A DNA stretch of 64,000 nt, from assembly GCF_004795855.1 (NCBI RefSeq), contig NZ_CP039252.1, forward strand, positions 930,001 through 994,000. Direction: 5' to 3'. Numbering within the stretch: position 1 is the first letter of the stretch; each line of letters opens with the position of its first letter. Positions 8,051-15,544 of the stretch are shown here, piece after piece. The position numbers were made by a program, and so were the translations under genes. The notes under the pieces were generated by a model. That model was not told the DNA's origin. It searched no databases and saw nothing but the letters and a program-made list of their open reading frames with translations. This stretch comes from Hydrogenophaga sp. PAMC20947. GTDB lineage: Bacteria > Pseudomonadota > Gammaproteobacteria > Burkholderiales > Burkholderiaceae_C.

Positions 8051-8106
8051 GAACCCCCGGCCTGCTGCTTGGAAGGCAACTGCTCTATCCAGATGAGCTG
8101 CGGGTA
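8051..8106 (-). pseudogene. tRNA relic (D-arm and anticodon arm only)
   Basis: On the minus strand 'GCTCATCTGGATAGAGCA' matches the tRNA D-arm almost as in the neighbouring tRNA-Arg. It is followed by anticodon stem GTTGC/GCAGC with loop CTTCCAA (TCC). The sequence after 'GGGGGTTCTTCT' no longer forms a T-stem and the acceptor is lost. It is a decaying tRNA, perhaps derived from an Arg-type copy, with a Gly-like anticodon. Confidence 0.45.
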
Positions 8107-8131
8107 GAAAAGTGCAAAAAGCTGCAGAGAC

Positions 8132-8160
8132 AAAAAAGGCCCACACTGTGGGCCGTTTTT
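8132..8160 (-). terminator. Rho-independent terminator after tRNA-Pro
   Basis: A perfect 7-bp stem GGCCCAC/GTGGGCC with a 3-base loop, flanked by A6 and T5, so it can act in either direction. It lies 15 bases downstream of tRNA-Pro. Confidence 0.75.
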
Positions 8161-8174
8161 GTTCTATAAAAGAA

Positions 8175-8251
8175 TGGTCGGAGCGGCGGGATTCGAACTC
8201 GCGACCCTCTGCTCCCAAAGCAGATGCGCTACCAGGCTGCGCTACGCTCCG
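8175..8251 (-). tRNA. tRNA-Pro (anticodon TGG)
   Basis: A complete cloverleaf on the minus strand: acceptor CGGAGCG/CGCTCCG, D-arm GCGC...GCGC, anticodon loop CTTTGGG (TGG), T-arm CGAG-TTCGAAT-CCCG, discriminator A, CCA encoded at 8175-8177. Confidence 0.95.
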
Positions 8252-8309
8252 ACTAAGCTGCGAATTGTACCTGCGGAAAAGCCCACTTTTGGGAGACAGG
8301 CAAATTTCT

Positions 8310-9014
8310 TCATCTTTTTTTGTATTGGCCCTTGCCGAAGAGTGCGTTTCGGGCTTTGTCGTCGGTCAGTGGCTTGCGTGCATCGGCCAACACCGCCACA
8401 CCACGTTGCACGGCCGGGCGCGCCTCGACGCGATCGAACCAGTCTTTGAGGCGGGGGTAGTCCTTCCAGTCAATGCCCTGGTTCTGCCAGCTGCGCAGCC
8501 ACGGGAAAATGGCCACATCGGCCACGCTGTATTGCTGGCCAGCGATGAATTTTCGACCGGCGAGTTGTTTGTCCATCACCCCATACAGGCGTTTGGCTTC
8601 GTTGGTATAGCGGTCGTAGGCGTAGTCGATTTTTTCGGGCGCATAGATGCGAAAGTGGTGGGCTTGCCCGAGCATCGGCCCCACACCGCCCATCTGAAAC
8701 ATCAACCACTGCAACACCTCGAATTTCTGTCGGTCTGACTTGGGCAGCAGCTTGCCTGTCTTGGCCGCAAGGTACAACAAAATGGCGCCGGATTCAAAGA
8801 GGCTGATCGGCTTGCCGTCGGGCCCGACAGGGTCAACCAAGGCCGGGATCTTGTTGTTGGGGCTGATCTTGAGAAACTCGGGAGTGAACTGGTCACCTTG
8901 CCCGATGTTGATGGGGTGCACTTGCCAATCCCGGCCCAAGCGCAGTCCGCATTCTTCCAGCATGATATGGACCTTGTGTCCATTGGGTGTGGGCCATGAG
9001 TAAACGTCGATCAT
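8310..9014 (-). CDS. Glutathione S-transferase, YfcG/YghU-like disulfide-bond oxidoreductase
   Basis: A 234-residue cytosolic GST-fold protein. The N-terminal thioredoxin-like domain begins 'MIDVYSWPTPNGHKVHIML' with T9 and N11 at the positions used for glutathione binding in E. coli YfcG, and has the cis-Pro segment 'NNKIPALVDP' and the 'LFESGAILLYLA' glutathione-binding loop. The C-terminal helical domain carries 'YSVADVAIFPWL'. YfcG-type enzymes reduce disulfides with glutathione rather than conjugating xenobiotics. I chose the ATG at 9014 as the family start; the frame is open further upstream but shows no homology there. Confidence 0.9.
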   Translation of the reverse strand: MIDVYSWPTPNGHKVHIMLEECGLRLGRDWQVHPINIGQGDQFTPEFLKISPNNKIPALVDPVGPDGKPISLFESGAILLYLAAKTGKLLPKSDRQKFEVLQWLMFQMGGVGPMLGQAHHFRIYAPEKIDYAYDRYTNEAKRLYGVMDKQLAGRKFIAGQQYSVADVAIFPWLRSWQNQGIDWKDYPRLKDWFDRVEARPAVQRGVAVLADARKPLTDDKARNALFGKGQYKKR

Positions 9015-9083
9015 GTTTGGGCTTTCGGTGATGAAAATGCCCTCGCGGGCGATGGATGTGACTCTACAAGCGTTGGAGGAACC

Positions 9084-9749
9084 ATGTTTGAGCGATTGAA
9101 AAAGGCATTCTCCGCGGCCCCTTCGCCCCGAGAGCTCGACGACGGCTTGGCGCAATGGGCCATTAGCCACATGCTCAGCCACCACCGCCTTCCCAATGGC
9201 GCAACGGCTGCCGAAGGTTTGTTGCACGACAAGGCTTTCAAGGCGGGCTGCGCGCCGTCTACCCGTCCTTATATCGTGGGTGTCGAGCTCTTGGCCAAGG
9301 CCGAGCTGGATCTGCGCGAAGACGTGAACATTATCGTGATGCACCGCACGCTCAAGCGCGCGCTGGACAAAGCTGCGGTGAACCTGTTTGCTGAAGTAAC
9401 CGACACGTTGCGCACCACAGACCGACCGCTGCCCGAAGAGCTTGCCTGGTTGTCCATGTACCGCGATGCGGGGTGGCCGGGGCCTTCAACCGATTTTTGG
9501 TCGCGCTACTGCGTGCTCACCGATGCGCCGGAAGCCGCTCGCGAATGGCTGGATGAAGAGTCGATCGAGCTGCTGATGGACATGCCCGTCGAACTTCGCC
9601 CGGTGACGCCGTTTCTGATTGCGTTCACGCGGGGCAAGTTGTATTTGCACCTTCAGATGGAGCACGCCGATGACGGCGTGATCAGCCACCCGGTGCTGGA
9701 TGCCGTCGAGGCTCTCAGCGCCCGGGCCTTGCGGCTGTTTGGGCGCTGA
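9084..9749 (+). CDS. Hypothetical protein
   Basis: A 221-residue protein that I do not recognise. A good ribosome-binding site (GGAGGAACC) precedes ATG 9084. It has no signal peptide or membrane segment and is rich in Leu, Ala, Arg and acidic residues, with a predicted mostly helical character. It contains a run 'DMPVELRPVTPFLIAFTRG' near the C-terminus. It is divergent from the GST gene upstream and convergent with the acyl-CoA dehydrogenase gene downstream. Base composition and codon use resemble the neighbours, so it is likely a real gene. Confidence 0.8.
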   Translation: MFERLKKAFSAAPSPRELDDGLAQWAISHMLSHHRLPNGATAAEGLLHDKAFKAGCAPSTRPYIVGVELLAKAELDLREDVNIIVMHRTLKRALDKAAVNLFAEVTDTLRTTDRPLPEELAWLSMYRDAGWPGPSTDFWSRYCVLTDAPEAAREWLDEESIELLMDMPVELRPVTPFLIAFTRGKLYLHLQMEHADDGVISHPVLDAVEALSARALRLFGR

Positions 9750-9772
9750 GAAGCTGCGAGGCGAGGGGTGGG

Positions 9773-11032
9773 TCAGCTGCCGCGGGTGACGGGCATGTCG
9801 ACTTCGCCCTTGATGGCCATGTGCTTGGCCAGTTCCAGTTTGGCGATCGAAACACGGTGCACTTCATCCGGGCCATCGGCCAAGCGCAGAGTGCGTTGTC
9901 CGGCATAGCTGTAGGCCAGCGGGAAGTCGTCGCTGACGCCGCCGCCGCCATGGGCCTGGATGGCCATGTCGATGATGTCGCAGGCCATGTTGGGCGCAAC
10001 CACCTTGATCATGGCGATTTCAGCCTTGGCGATCTTGTTGCCCACGGTGTCCATCATGTAGGCGGCTTTCAGCGTGAGCAGGCGCGCCATCTCGATGCGG
10101 CAGCGTGCATCGGCGATGCGCTCATGCCACACCGATTGGGCCGACACCGGCTTGCCAAATGCGACACGGCTGTTGAGGCGCTTGCACATAAGTTCCAGGG
10201 CGCGCTCAGCGGCCCCGATGGAGCGCATGCAATGGTGAATGCGACCAGGGCCAAGGCGACCTTGGGCGATCTCGAAGCCGCGGCCTTCGCCGAGCATCAA
10301 GTTGGCCACGGGCACGCGCACGTTGGTCAGTTTCACTTCCATGTGGCCGTGGGGCGCATCGTCGTAGCCAAACACCGACAGTGCCCGGACCACTTCAATG
10401 CCGGGCGTATTGGCCGGCACCACGATCATCGATTGCTGCGAATGGCGAGGCGCATCGGGATTGGTCTTGCCCATCACGATGTAGACCTTGCAACGTGGAT
10501 CGCCCGCGCCCGACGACCACCATTTGGTGCCGTTGATCACATATTCATCGCCATCGCGCTCGATGCTGCACTCGATGTTGGTGGCGTCAGACGATGCCAC
10601 GGCGGGCTCGGTCATCAGGAATGCTGAGCGGATCTCACCGCGCAGCAGGGGCTCCATCCATTGGTCTTTGATTTCCTCGCTGGCGTAACGCTCCAGGGTT
10701 TCCATGTTGCCGGTGTCGGGCGCGGAGCAGTTGAACACCTCGGAGGCAAACACCACACGGCCCATGATTTCACACATGGGGGCATATTCGAGGTTGGTCA
10801 GGCCTTCAGGGGCTCGGGCGCTGCTGGGCAGGAAGAGGTTCCACAGACCTGCGGCGCGGGCCTTGGGCTTGAGCTCTTCCACAATTTTGGTGGGCAGCCA
10901 GGCGTTGCCGTTTTTGCGGTTTTCTGCGATTTCCGCAAAGAAGCGCGCTTCGTTGGGATAGATGTGCTCGTCCATGAAAGCCAACAGGCGTTCACGCATG
11001 TCCTTGACCTTGTCGGTGTAGTCGAAATTCAT
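9773..11032 (-). CDS. Acyl-CoA dehydrogenase family protein (ACAD10/11-like)
   Basis: A 419-residue FAD-dependent acyl-CoA dehydrogenase. Typical elements: '[15 protein letters not shown]' (flavin/substrate site), '[18 protein letters not shown]', and near the C-terminus '[24 protein letters not shown]'. The ATG at 11032 has a strong ribosome-binding site (CAGGAGACAAG). Its closest relatives by eye are the ACAD10/ACAD11 branch. The gene immediately upstream encodes an APH-type kinase, the same two domains that are fused in human ACAD10/11. In that family, 4-hydroxyacyl-CoA is phosphorylated by the kinase and the phosphate eliminated by the dehydrogenase domain; the same role here is inferred. 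Confidence 0.9.
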   Translation of the reverse strand: MNFDYTDKVKDMRERLLAFMDEHIYPNEARFFAEIAENRKNGNAWLPTKIVEELKPKARAAGLWNLFLPSSARAPEGLTNLEYAPMCEIMGRVVFASEVFNCSAPDTGNMETLERYASEEIKDQWMEPLLRGEIRSAFLMTEPAVASSDATNIECSIERDGDEYVINGTKWWSSGAGDPRCKVYIVMGKTNPDAPRHSQQSMIVVPANTPGIEVVRALSVFGYDDAPHGHMEVKLTNVRVPVANLMLGEGRGFEIAQGRLGPGRIHHCMRSIGAAERALELMCKRLNSRVAFGKPVSAQSVWHERIADARCRIEMARLLTLKAAYMMDTVGNKIAKAEIAMIKVVAPNMACDIIDMAIQAHGGGGVSDDFPLAYSYAGQRTLRLADGPDEVHRVSIAKLELAKHMAIKGEVDMPVTRGS

Positions 11033-11094
11033 CTTGTCTCCTGAGTGTTGTCGCTGCGAAAGGGTGAGCGGGTCGGGTGAAAAAGCGGGGTGGA

Positions 11095-12183
11095 TCAGCT
11101 TGCGGCGGTGGCGTAGCGCCAGGCCATCTGTGCCAGTGGTCGGGCGCCGGCCGCAGACGACACCGCCTGTGCGCTGGACGCTGTGCCCATTTCGACTCGC
11201 TTGGCAATCCCTTGCAGAATGGCGGCGAGCCGGAACAGGTTGTAGGCGAGGTAAAAATTCCAGTCGGCCTTGAGCTGATCGGGTTGGGCCAGACCGGTGC
11301 GCTCGCAATAGCGGGCGATGTATTCGGCTTCGGTCGGAATGCCGAGTGAGACCACGTCCAGCCCGCCGATGCCGCGGAAGGCGCCAGGCGGGATGTGCCA
11401 GGCCATGCAGTGGTAGCTGAAGTCGGCCAGGGGGTGGCCCAGCGTGGACAACTCCCAATCGAGAATCGCGAGCACGCGGGGCTCGGTGGGATGGAACATC
11501 AGGTTGTCGAGGCGGTAGTCGCCGTGGACGACGGTCACCATCGACTCGTCGCGCGCCATGGCCGGGATGTTTTGCGGCAGCCATTCCATCAGCTTGTCCA
11601 TCTCGGGGATGGGCTGGGTGATGGAGGCCACATACTGCTTGCTCCAGCGGCCAATCTGCCGTTCAAAATAGTTGCCGGGTTTGCCGTAATCGCCCAGGCC
11701 AATTTCTTGCGGCTTCACGCTGTGCAACGCCGCCATGACGCGGTTCATTTCATCGTAAATCGCGCCCCGCTCAGCCTTTGTCATGTCGGGCAGGGATTGG
11801 TCCCACATCACCCGGCCTTCGACGCACTCCATGATGTAGAAGGCACGCCCGATGACGGACTCGTCTTCACACAGCGCATACATCTTCGCCACTGGCACAC
11901 CGGTGCCCTGCAAGGCGCTCATCACCCGAAACTCTCGCTCGACAGCGTGAGCGGACGGCAACAGCTTGGCCACGGGCCCAGGTTTGGCGCGCATCACATA
12001 CGCCTTTTGCGGCGTGATGAGTTTGTAGGTCGGGTTGGACTGACCCCCTTTGAACATTTCCACGCTCAAAGGGCCCTCGAACCCGGCCACCTGATCACGC
12101 ATCCAGCGCGTCAGGGCTTCGGTATCAAAACGGTGTTGGTCAGCGACCGGCTTGGTGCCGGTGAAGATGTGGGATTCGTTCAT
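11095..12183 (-). CDS. APH-family phosphotransferase, partner of the acyl-CoA dehydrogenase
   Basis: A 362-residue kinase of the aminoglycoside/choline phosphotransferase fold. The catalytic loop '[13 protein letters not shown]' has H220-G-D222 and N227, and the metal motif '[16 protein letters not shown]' has D242. The nucleotide-binding lobe has '[12 protein letters not shown]' and 'AYVMRAKP'. I chose ATG 12183 (MNESHIF); the frame is open further upstream but shows no family similarity there. It lies 62 bases before the dehydrogenase gene on the same strand. It resembles LvaA-type kinases of 4-hydroxyacyl-CoA metabolism more than antibiotic-resistance enzymes. Confidence 0.88.
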   Translation of the reverse strand: MNESHIFTGTKPVADQHRFDTEALTRWMRDQVAGFEGPLSVEMFKGGQSNPTYKLITPQKAYVMRAKPGPVAKLLPSAHAVEREFRVMSALQGTGVPVAKMYALCEDESVIGRAFYIMECVEGRVMWDQSLPDMTKAERGAIYDEMNRVMAALHSVKPQEIGLGDYGKPGNYFERQIGRWSKQYVASITQPIPEMDKLMEWLPQNIPAMARDESMVTVVHGDYRLDNLMFHPTEPRVLAILDWELSTLGHPLADFSYHCMAWHIPPGAFRGIGGLDVVSLGIPTEAEYIARYCERTGLAQPDQLKADWNFYLAYNLFRLAAILQGIAKRVEMGTASSAQAVSSAAGARPLAQMAWRYATAAS

Positions 12184-12271
12184 CGGCAGGCAGGTCTCAT
12201 TTGAGGTGCAGGGGAGCCAGCGCGAGCGCTGGTCGTACGGATGCGCGCCAGCGCCCGCATCCTGGAAAGTG

Positions 12272-12991
12272 TCAGGATTCGGCGTCGGCAATGCGCATCA
12301 ACATGTCGCGGTTGCGGACCACGAGTCCACCTTGCTCGATGCGGATCGCTTCCTCGCGCTCCATCGATTTGAGTTCCTGGTTCACGCGCTGTCGCGAGGC
12401 TCCCAGCAACTGGGCCAATTCCTCTTGCGCCAGCTGCAGCCCGATGCGCATCTCGCTGCCATCTGCCAGGCAGGGCACCCCGTAGCTGCGCACCAGGTGC
12501 AACAGCTGTTTGGCCAGGCGAGCGCGCAATGGCAGGGTGTTGAGGTCTTCCACCAGGCCGAACAGCGTTCGAATGCGCCGGGCCTGCAAACGCATCAGTG
12601 CTTCGTAGAGCTCTACGTGTGAGGCCAGCACCTTCTGAAAATCGTTGCGAGAGATGCAGAACAGTGTCGTGAGGCCGTGGGCATACGCATCGTGGGTGCG
12701 CTGGTCCCCGTCGAACATCGCCACATCGCCAAACCACACACCGGGTTCCACGTAAGTCAGCGTGATCTGCTTGCCCGACAGCGAGGTTGAGCTGACGCGC
12801 ACGGCCCCCTTGGCCACCCCTATCCATTCGGAGGGTGGGTCGCCGCGGGCAACGATCAGATCGCCGTCCTTGAATCGCTTGACGTAAGCACATCGAAGTA
12901 TGTCGTGTCGGAGTGAAGGTGAAAGGCTGTTGAACCAGCGACCACCATTGATCGCCTCTCGTTCTTCCATTGTCAGAATTGGTTCGTCCAT
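12272..12991 (-). CDS. Crp/Fnr-family transcriptional regulator
   Basis: A 239-residue regulator with an N-terminal cyclic-nucleotide-binding-type beta-barrel ('GDLIVARGDPPSEWIGVAKG', 'YVEPGVWFGDVAMFDG') and a C-terminal winged helix-turn-helix ('LAQEELAQLLGASRQRVNQEL'). No Fnr-type cysteine cluster is present at the N-terminus. The effector is unknown; the barrel lacks an obvious cAMP-pocket Arg-Ser pair. It sits between acyl-CoA catabolic genes on the same strand, so it may control them. Confidence 0.9.
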   Translation of the reverse strand: MDEPILTMEEREAINGGRWFNSLSPSLRHDILRCAYVKRFKDGDLIVARGDPPSEWIGVAKGAVRVSSTSLSGKQITLTYVEPGVWFGDVAMFDGDQRTHDAYAHGLTTLFCISRNDFQKVLASHVELYEALMRLQARRIRTLFGLVEDLNTLPLRARLAKQLLHLVRSYGVPCLADGSEMRIGLQLAQEELAQLLGASRQRVNQELKSMEREEAIRIEQGGLVVRNRDMLMRIADAES

Positions 12992-13131
12992 CGTGTGTCT
13001 TATGAGTGACTGGGAGTGCTGTCATTGTCGCCACAGGGACGGCGGCACTGCACCAGGGTTGGGGTCAAGATGTCTCGTAGGCGTCCCGGGTACGGGCTGT
13101 AAGAGGGCACCACGTCTTCGGAAAATCTGGG

Positions 13132-13911
13132 TCAGCGGTACTGCGCGGGTCTTTTTTCCATGAATGCGTTGATACCTTCGCCTGCATTGCGGTGGTGCAG
13201 ATTGCGCACGAAATGGTCGCGCTCGGCGGACAGTTGGGCATGCAACGTATTGCTCAATGCATCGTTGCTCAGTTCCTTGATGCTGGCCAGTGCATTGGGC
13301 GCGCGCGCATCGAGACGCTCGGCGAGTGACAAAGCGTCGTTCAATGCCTCGGCGGTGCCGCTGACCTGTGAGATCACCCCCAGATCCAGCAGGCGCTGCG
13401 CTTCAATGCGGTCACCGCACAGCAGCAATTGCATCGCGGTGGCGCGAGGCAAAGCGCGCATCAGACTCCAGCTGGCACCGCCATCGGGGGACAGGCCCAC
13501 GTTGGTATACGCCATGACGAAGATGCTGTTGTGAGCCGCCACAATCAGGTCGCAGGTCAGCGCCAGCGAAAAACCGGCGCCTGCGCAAGAGCCTTCGACC
13601 GCCGCGATCACCGGCTTCGGAAATGCGCGGATGGTTTCAATCCAGTTGTGCAGCCCCTCGATGCTCTGGACTTGCACTTCTGGAGGCTGCTGCCGGTTCG
13701 CCAGCAGGCGCTGAAGGTTTCCGCCCGCGCAAAAATGGGCGCCTTCCCCCGTGATCACGACGCTGCGGATCTCGGCATTGCCTTCGGCAACGTTCAGCGC
13801 CTCGACGCCCGCGGCATAGATATCGGGGCCGAGGGCATTGCGGTGGTCCGGGTTGCTGATGGTCAGGACCATGGTCTGACCATGGCTGTGGCTCTTGAGG
13901 CTGGCGTTCAT
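13132..13911 (-). CDS. Enoyl-CoA hydratase/isomerase family protein (PaaG-like)
   Basis: A 259-residue crotonase-fold enzyme. Oxyanion-hole segments are visible at 'HFCAGGNLQ' (59-67) and 'GSCAGAGFSLAL' (107-118). The active-site loop 'NVGLSPDGGASWSL' has Asp143 rather than a hydratase Glu, which fits the PaaG/oxepin-CoA or isomerase branch. It lies 36 bases after the PaaH-like gene on the same strand, suggesting a joint role in beta-oxidation of phenylacetate-type or similar acyl-CoAs. The precise substrate is not shown by sequence. Confidence 0.88.
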   Translation of the reverse strand: MNASLKSHSHGQTMVLTISNPDHRNALGPDIYAAGVEALNVAEGNAEIRSVVITGEGAHFCAGGNLQRLLANRQQPPEVQVQSIEGLHNWIETIRAFPKPVIAAVEGSCAGAGFSLALTCDLIVAAHNSIFVMAYTNVGLSPDGGASWSLMRALPRATAMQLLLCGDRIEAQRLLDLGVISQVSGTAEALNDALSLAERLDARAPNALASIKELSNDALSNTLHAQLSAERDHFVRNLHHRNAGEGINAFMEKRPAQYR

Positions 13912-13947
13912 GCGGTGTGGGGGTGTCCGAATCGGGGTGGTAGGGCG

Positions 13948-15468
13948 TCAGATTTCTTCATGCGCGAGGCTCAGGCCCAGTGCGCCTCGGCGGCGCAGCC
14001 ACGGCGAGGGCCGGTAACGGGGGTCACCGTACACGGTTTGCATGTTGAACAGGATCTCGAGGACATTGGTGGGGCCGATGCGGTCCCCCAGGGCCAGCGG
14101 TCCCACGGGGTAGCCCAGGCCCAGCGTGACTGCAAGGTCCAGGTCTTTGGGGGTGCACACGCCTTGCTGGCACATGTCAGCCGCGATATTGATGATGGTT
14201 GCCACCACGCGCTGGCTCACAAACCCGCCGCTGTCGCGAACCACGCTCACGGCCTTTCCATCCTTGGCAAAGAGGGCGTGCGCTGCGTCGCGCATGTCGA
14301 TGCGCGTGGCCGGGTTGGTTGCCAGCACGCGGCGCCGCGTGGAGGCGTCTTCCAGCATCATGTCGATGCCGACGGTGCGGGAGGCGTCGAGGCGCTCGAC
14401 GGCGGCGAGCGTTGTCACATCCAGGCCCAGGGGGGCCACCAGGATCAGGGCGCCAGAGGAGGGCGCTGCCGTTGTTTCAATCTGGGCGCCCAGCGTTTTG
14501 AGCAGCTGGTACAGCTCGGTCCGCCTCGCCGCTTTGGGTGATACCCAAACAGGAGGCAGGCTTGGGATCGTTGGTATGGCGGGTTCGGGCGGGATTTGCG
14601 CCACTCCTTGCTCGTAGCGGTAAAAGCCCGCGCCCGTTTTCTTCCCCAGCACACCGCCAGCCAGACGCTGTGCCGTGATCACGCTGGGACGGTAGCGGGG
14701 CTCGTCGAAGTACTGCCGGTAGATGGATTCCATGACCGGATGCGATACGTCGAGTGCGGTGAGGTCCATCAGCTCGAAGGGGCCCAGTTTGAATCCGATC
14801 TGGTCGCGCAGGATGCGGTCAATGGTGGCAAAGTCGGCCACCCGTTCCCCCACCACGCGCAGGGCTTCGGTGCCGTAACCGCGCCCTGCGTGATTCACGA
14901 TAAAGCCCGGGGTGTCTTGTGCCGATACCGGTGTATGCCCAAACTGTTTCGCAAATTCTGCGAGTTGCTCGCAAACAACAGCGCTCGATCGGAGTCCTGC
15001 GATGATTTCAACCACGCGCATCAATGGAACAGGGTTGAAAAAATGAAAACCTGCGAAGCGCTCCGGGTGGGTCAAAGCAGCGGCGATGGCGGTGACGGAC
15101 AGCGAAGATGTGTTGGTGGCCAGCACGGTGTCAGGGCCGACAATGGGCTCGAGCTCGGCAAACAGCTGTTGTTTGATATCCAGCCGTTCGACCACCGCTT
15201 CAATCACCATCGCGCAGCCTTCAAGCGCTTGCAGGCTGTCGATCACGCTGATTCGGCTGATCAGAGCGGTTTGTTCTTCGCTGCCCAGCTTATTCTTGGC
15301 GACCAGTTTGGACCAGGTGTTCCAAAGGCTGTCCTTCGCGGCTTGAGCGGCACCGGCCTGTACGTCGTACAACCGGACCTCACTACCGGCCTGAGCAGCC
15401 ATTTGCGCGATGCCCCGGCCCATGGCACCGGTACCAATCACGCCAACTGAGGGGAAAATTGCTTGCAT
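13948..15468 (-). CDS. paaH: 3-hydroxyacyl-CoA dehydrogenase, PaaH type
   Basis: A 506-residue NAD-dependent dehydrogenase. The Rossmann motif 'GVIGTGAMGRGIAQMAA' is at the N-terminus. The 3HCDH N-domain shows 'TNTSSLSVTAIA' and 'FHFFNPVPLMRVVEI' (catalytic His). Two C-terminal 3HCDH domains follow: the first has 'KLGPFELMDLTALDVSHPVM', and a second copy ends 'GYPVGPLALGDRIGPTNVLEIL'. The double C-domain and length of about 500 are typical of PaaH-like enzymes of phenylacetate degradation. It is first in a pair with the enoyl-CoA hydratase. The rest of the paa pathway is not in the window. Confidence 0.88.
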   Translation of the reverse strand: MQAIFPSVGVIGTGAMGRGIAQMAAQAGSEVRLYDVQAGAAQAAKDSLWNTWSKLVAKNKLGSEEQTALISRISVIDSLQALEGCAMVIEAVVERLDIKQQLFAELEPIVGPDTVLATNTSSLSVTAIAAALTHPERFAGFHFFNPVPLMRVVEIIAGLRSSAVVCEQLAEFAKQFGHTPVSAQDTPGFIVNHAGRGYGTEALRVVGERVADFATIDRILRDQIGFKLGPFELMDLTALDVSHPVMESIYRQYFDEPRYRPSVITAQRLAGGVLGKKTGAGFYRYEQGVAQIPPEPAIPTIPSLPPVWVSPKAARRTELYQLLKTLGAQIETTAAPSSGALILVAPLGLDVTTLAAVERLDASRTVGIDMMLEDASTRRRVLATNPATRIDMRDAAHALFAKDGKAVSVVRDSGGFVSQRVVATIINIAADMCQQGVCTPKDLDLAVTLGLGYPVGPLALGDRIGPTNVLEILFNMQTVYGDPRYRPSPWLRRRGALGLSLAHEEI

Positions 15469-15544
15469 ATAAAAGTATTATTCGGGGAGGGATTGCGTCA
15501 AGCTATGACAAAATGTTCCGACCTAGGAATGAAGGGATCTTGAC

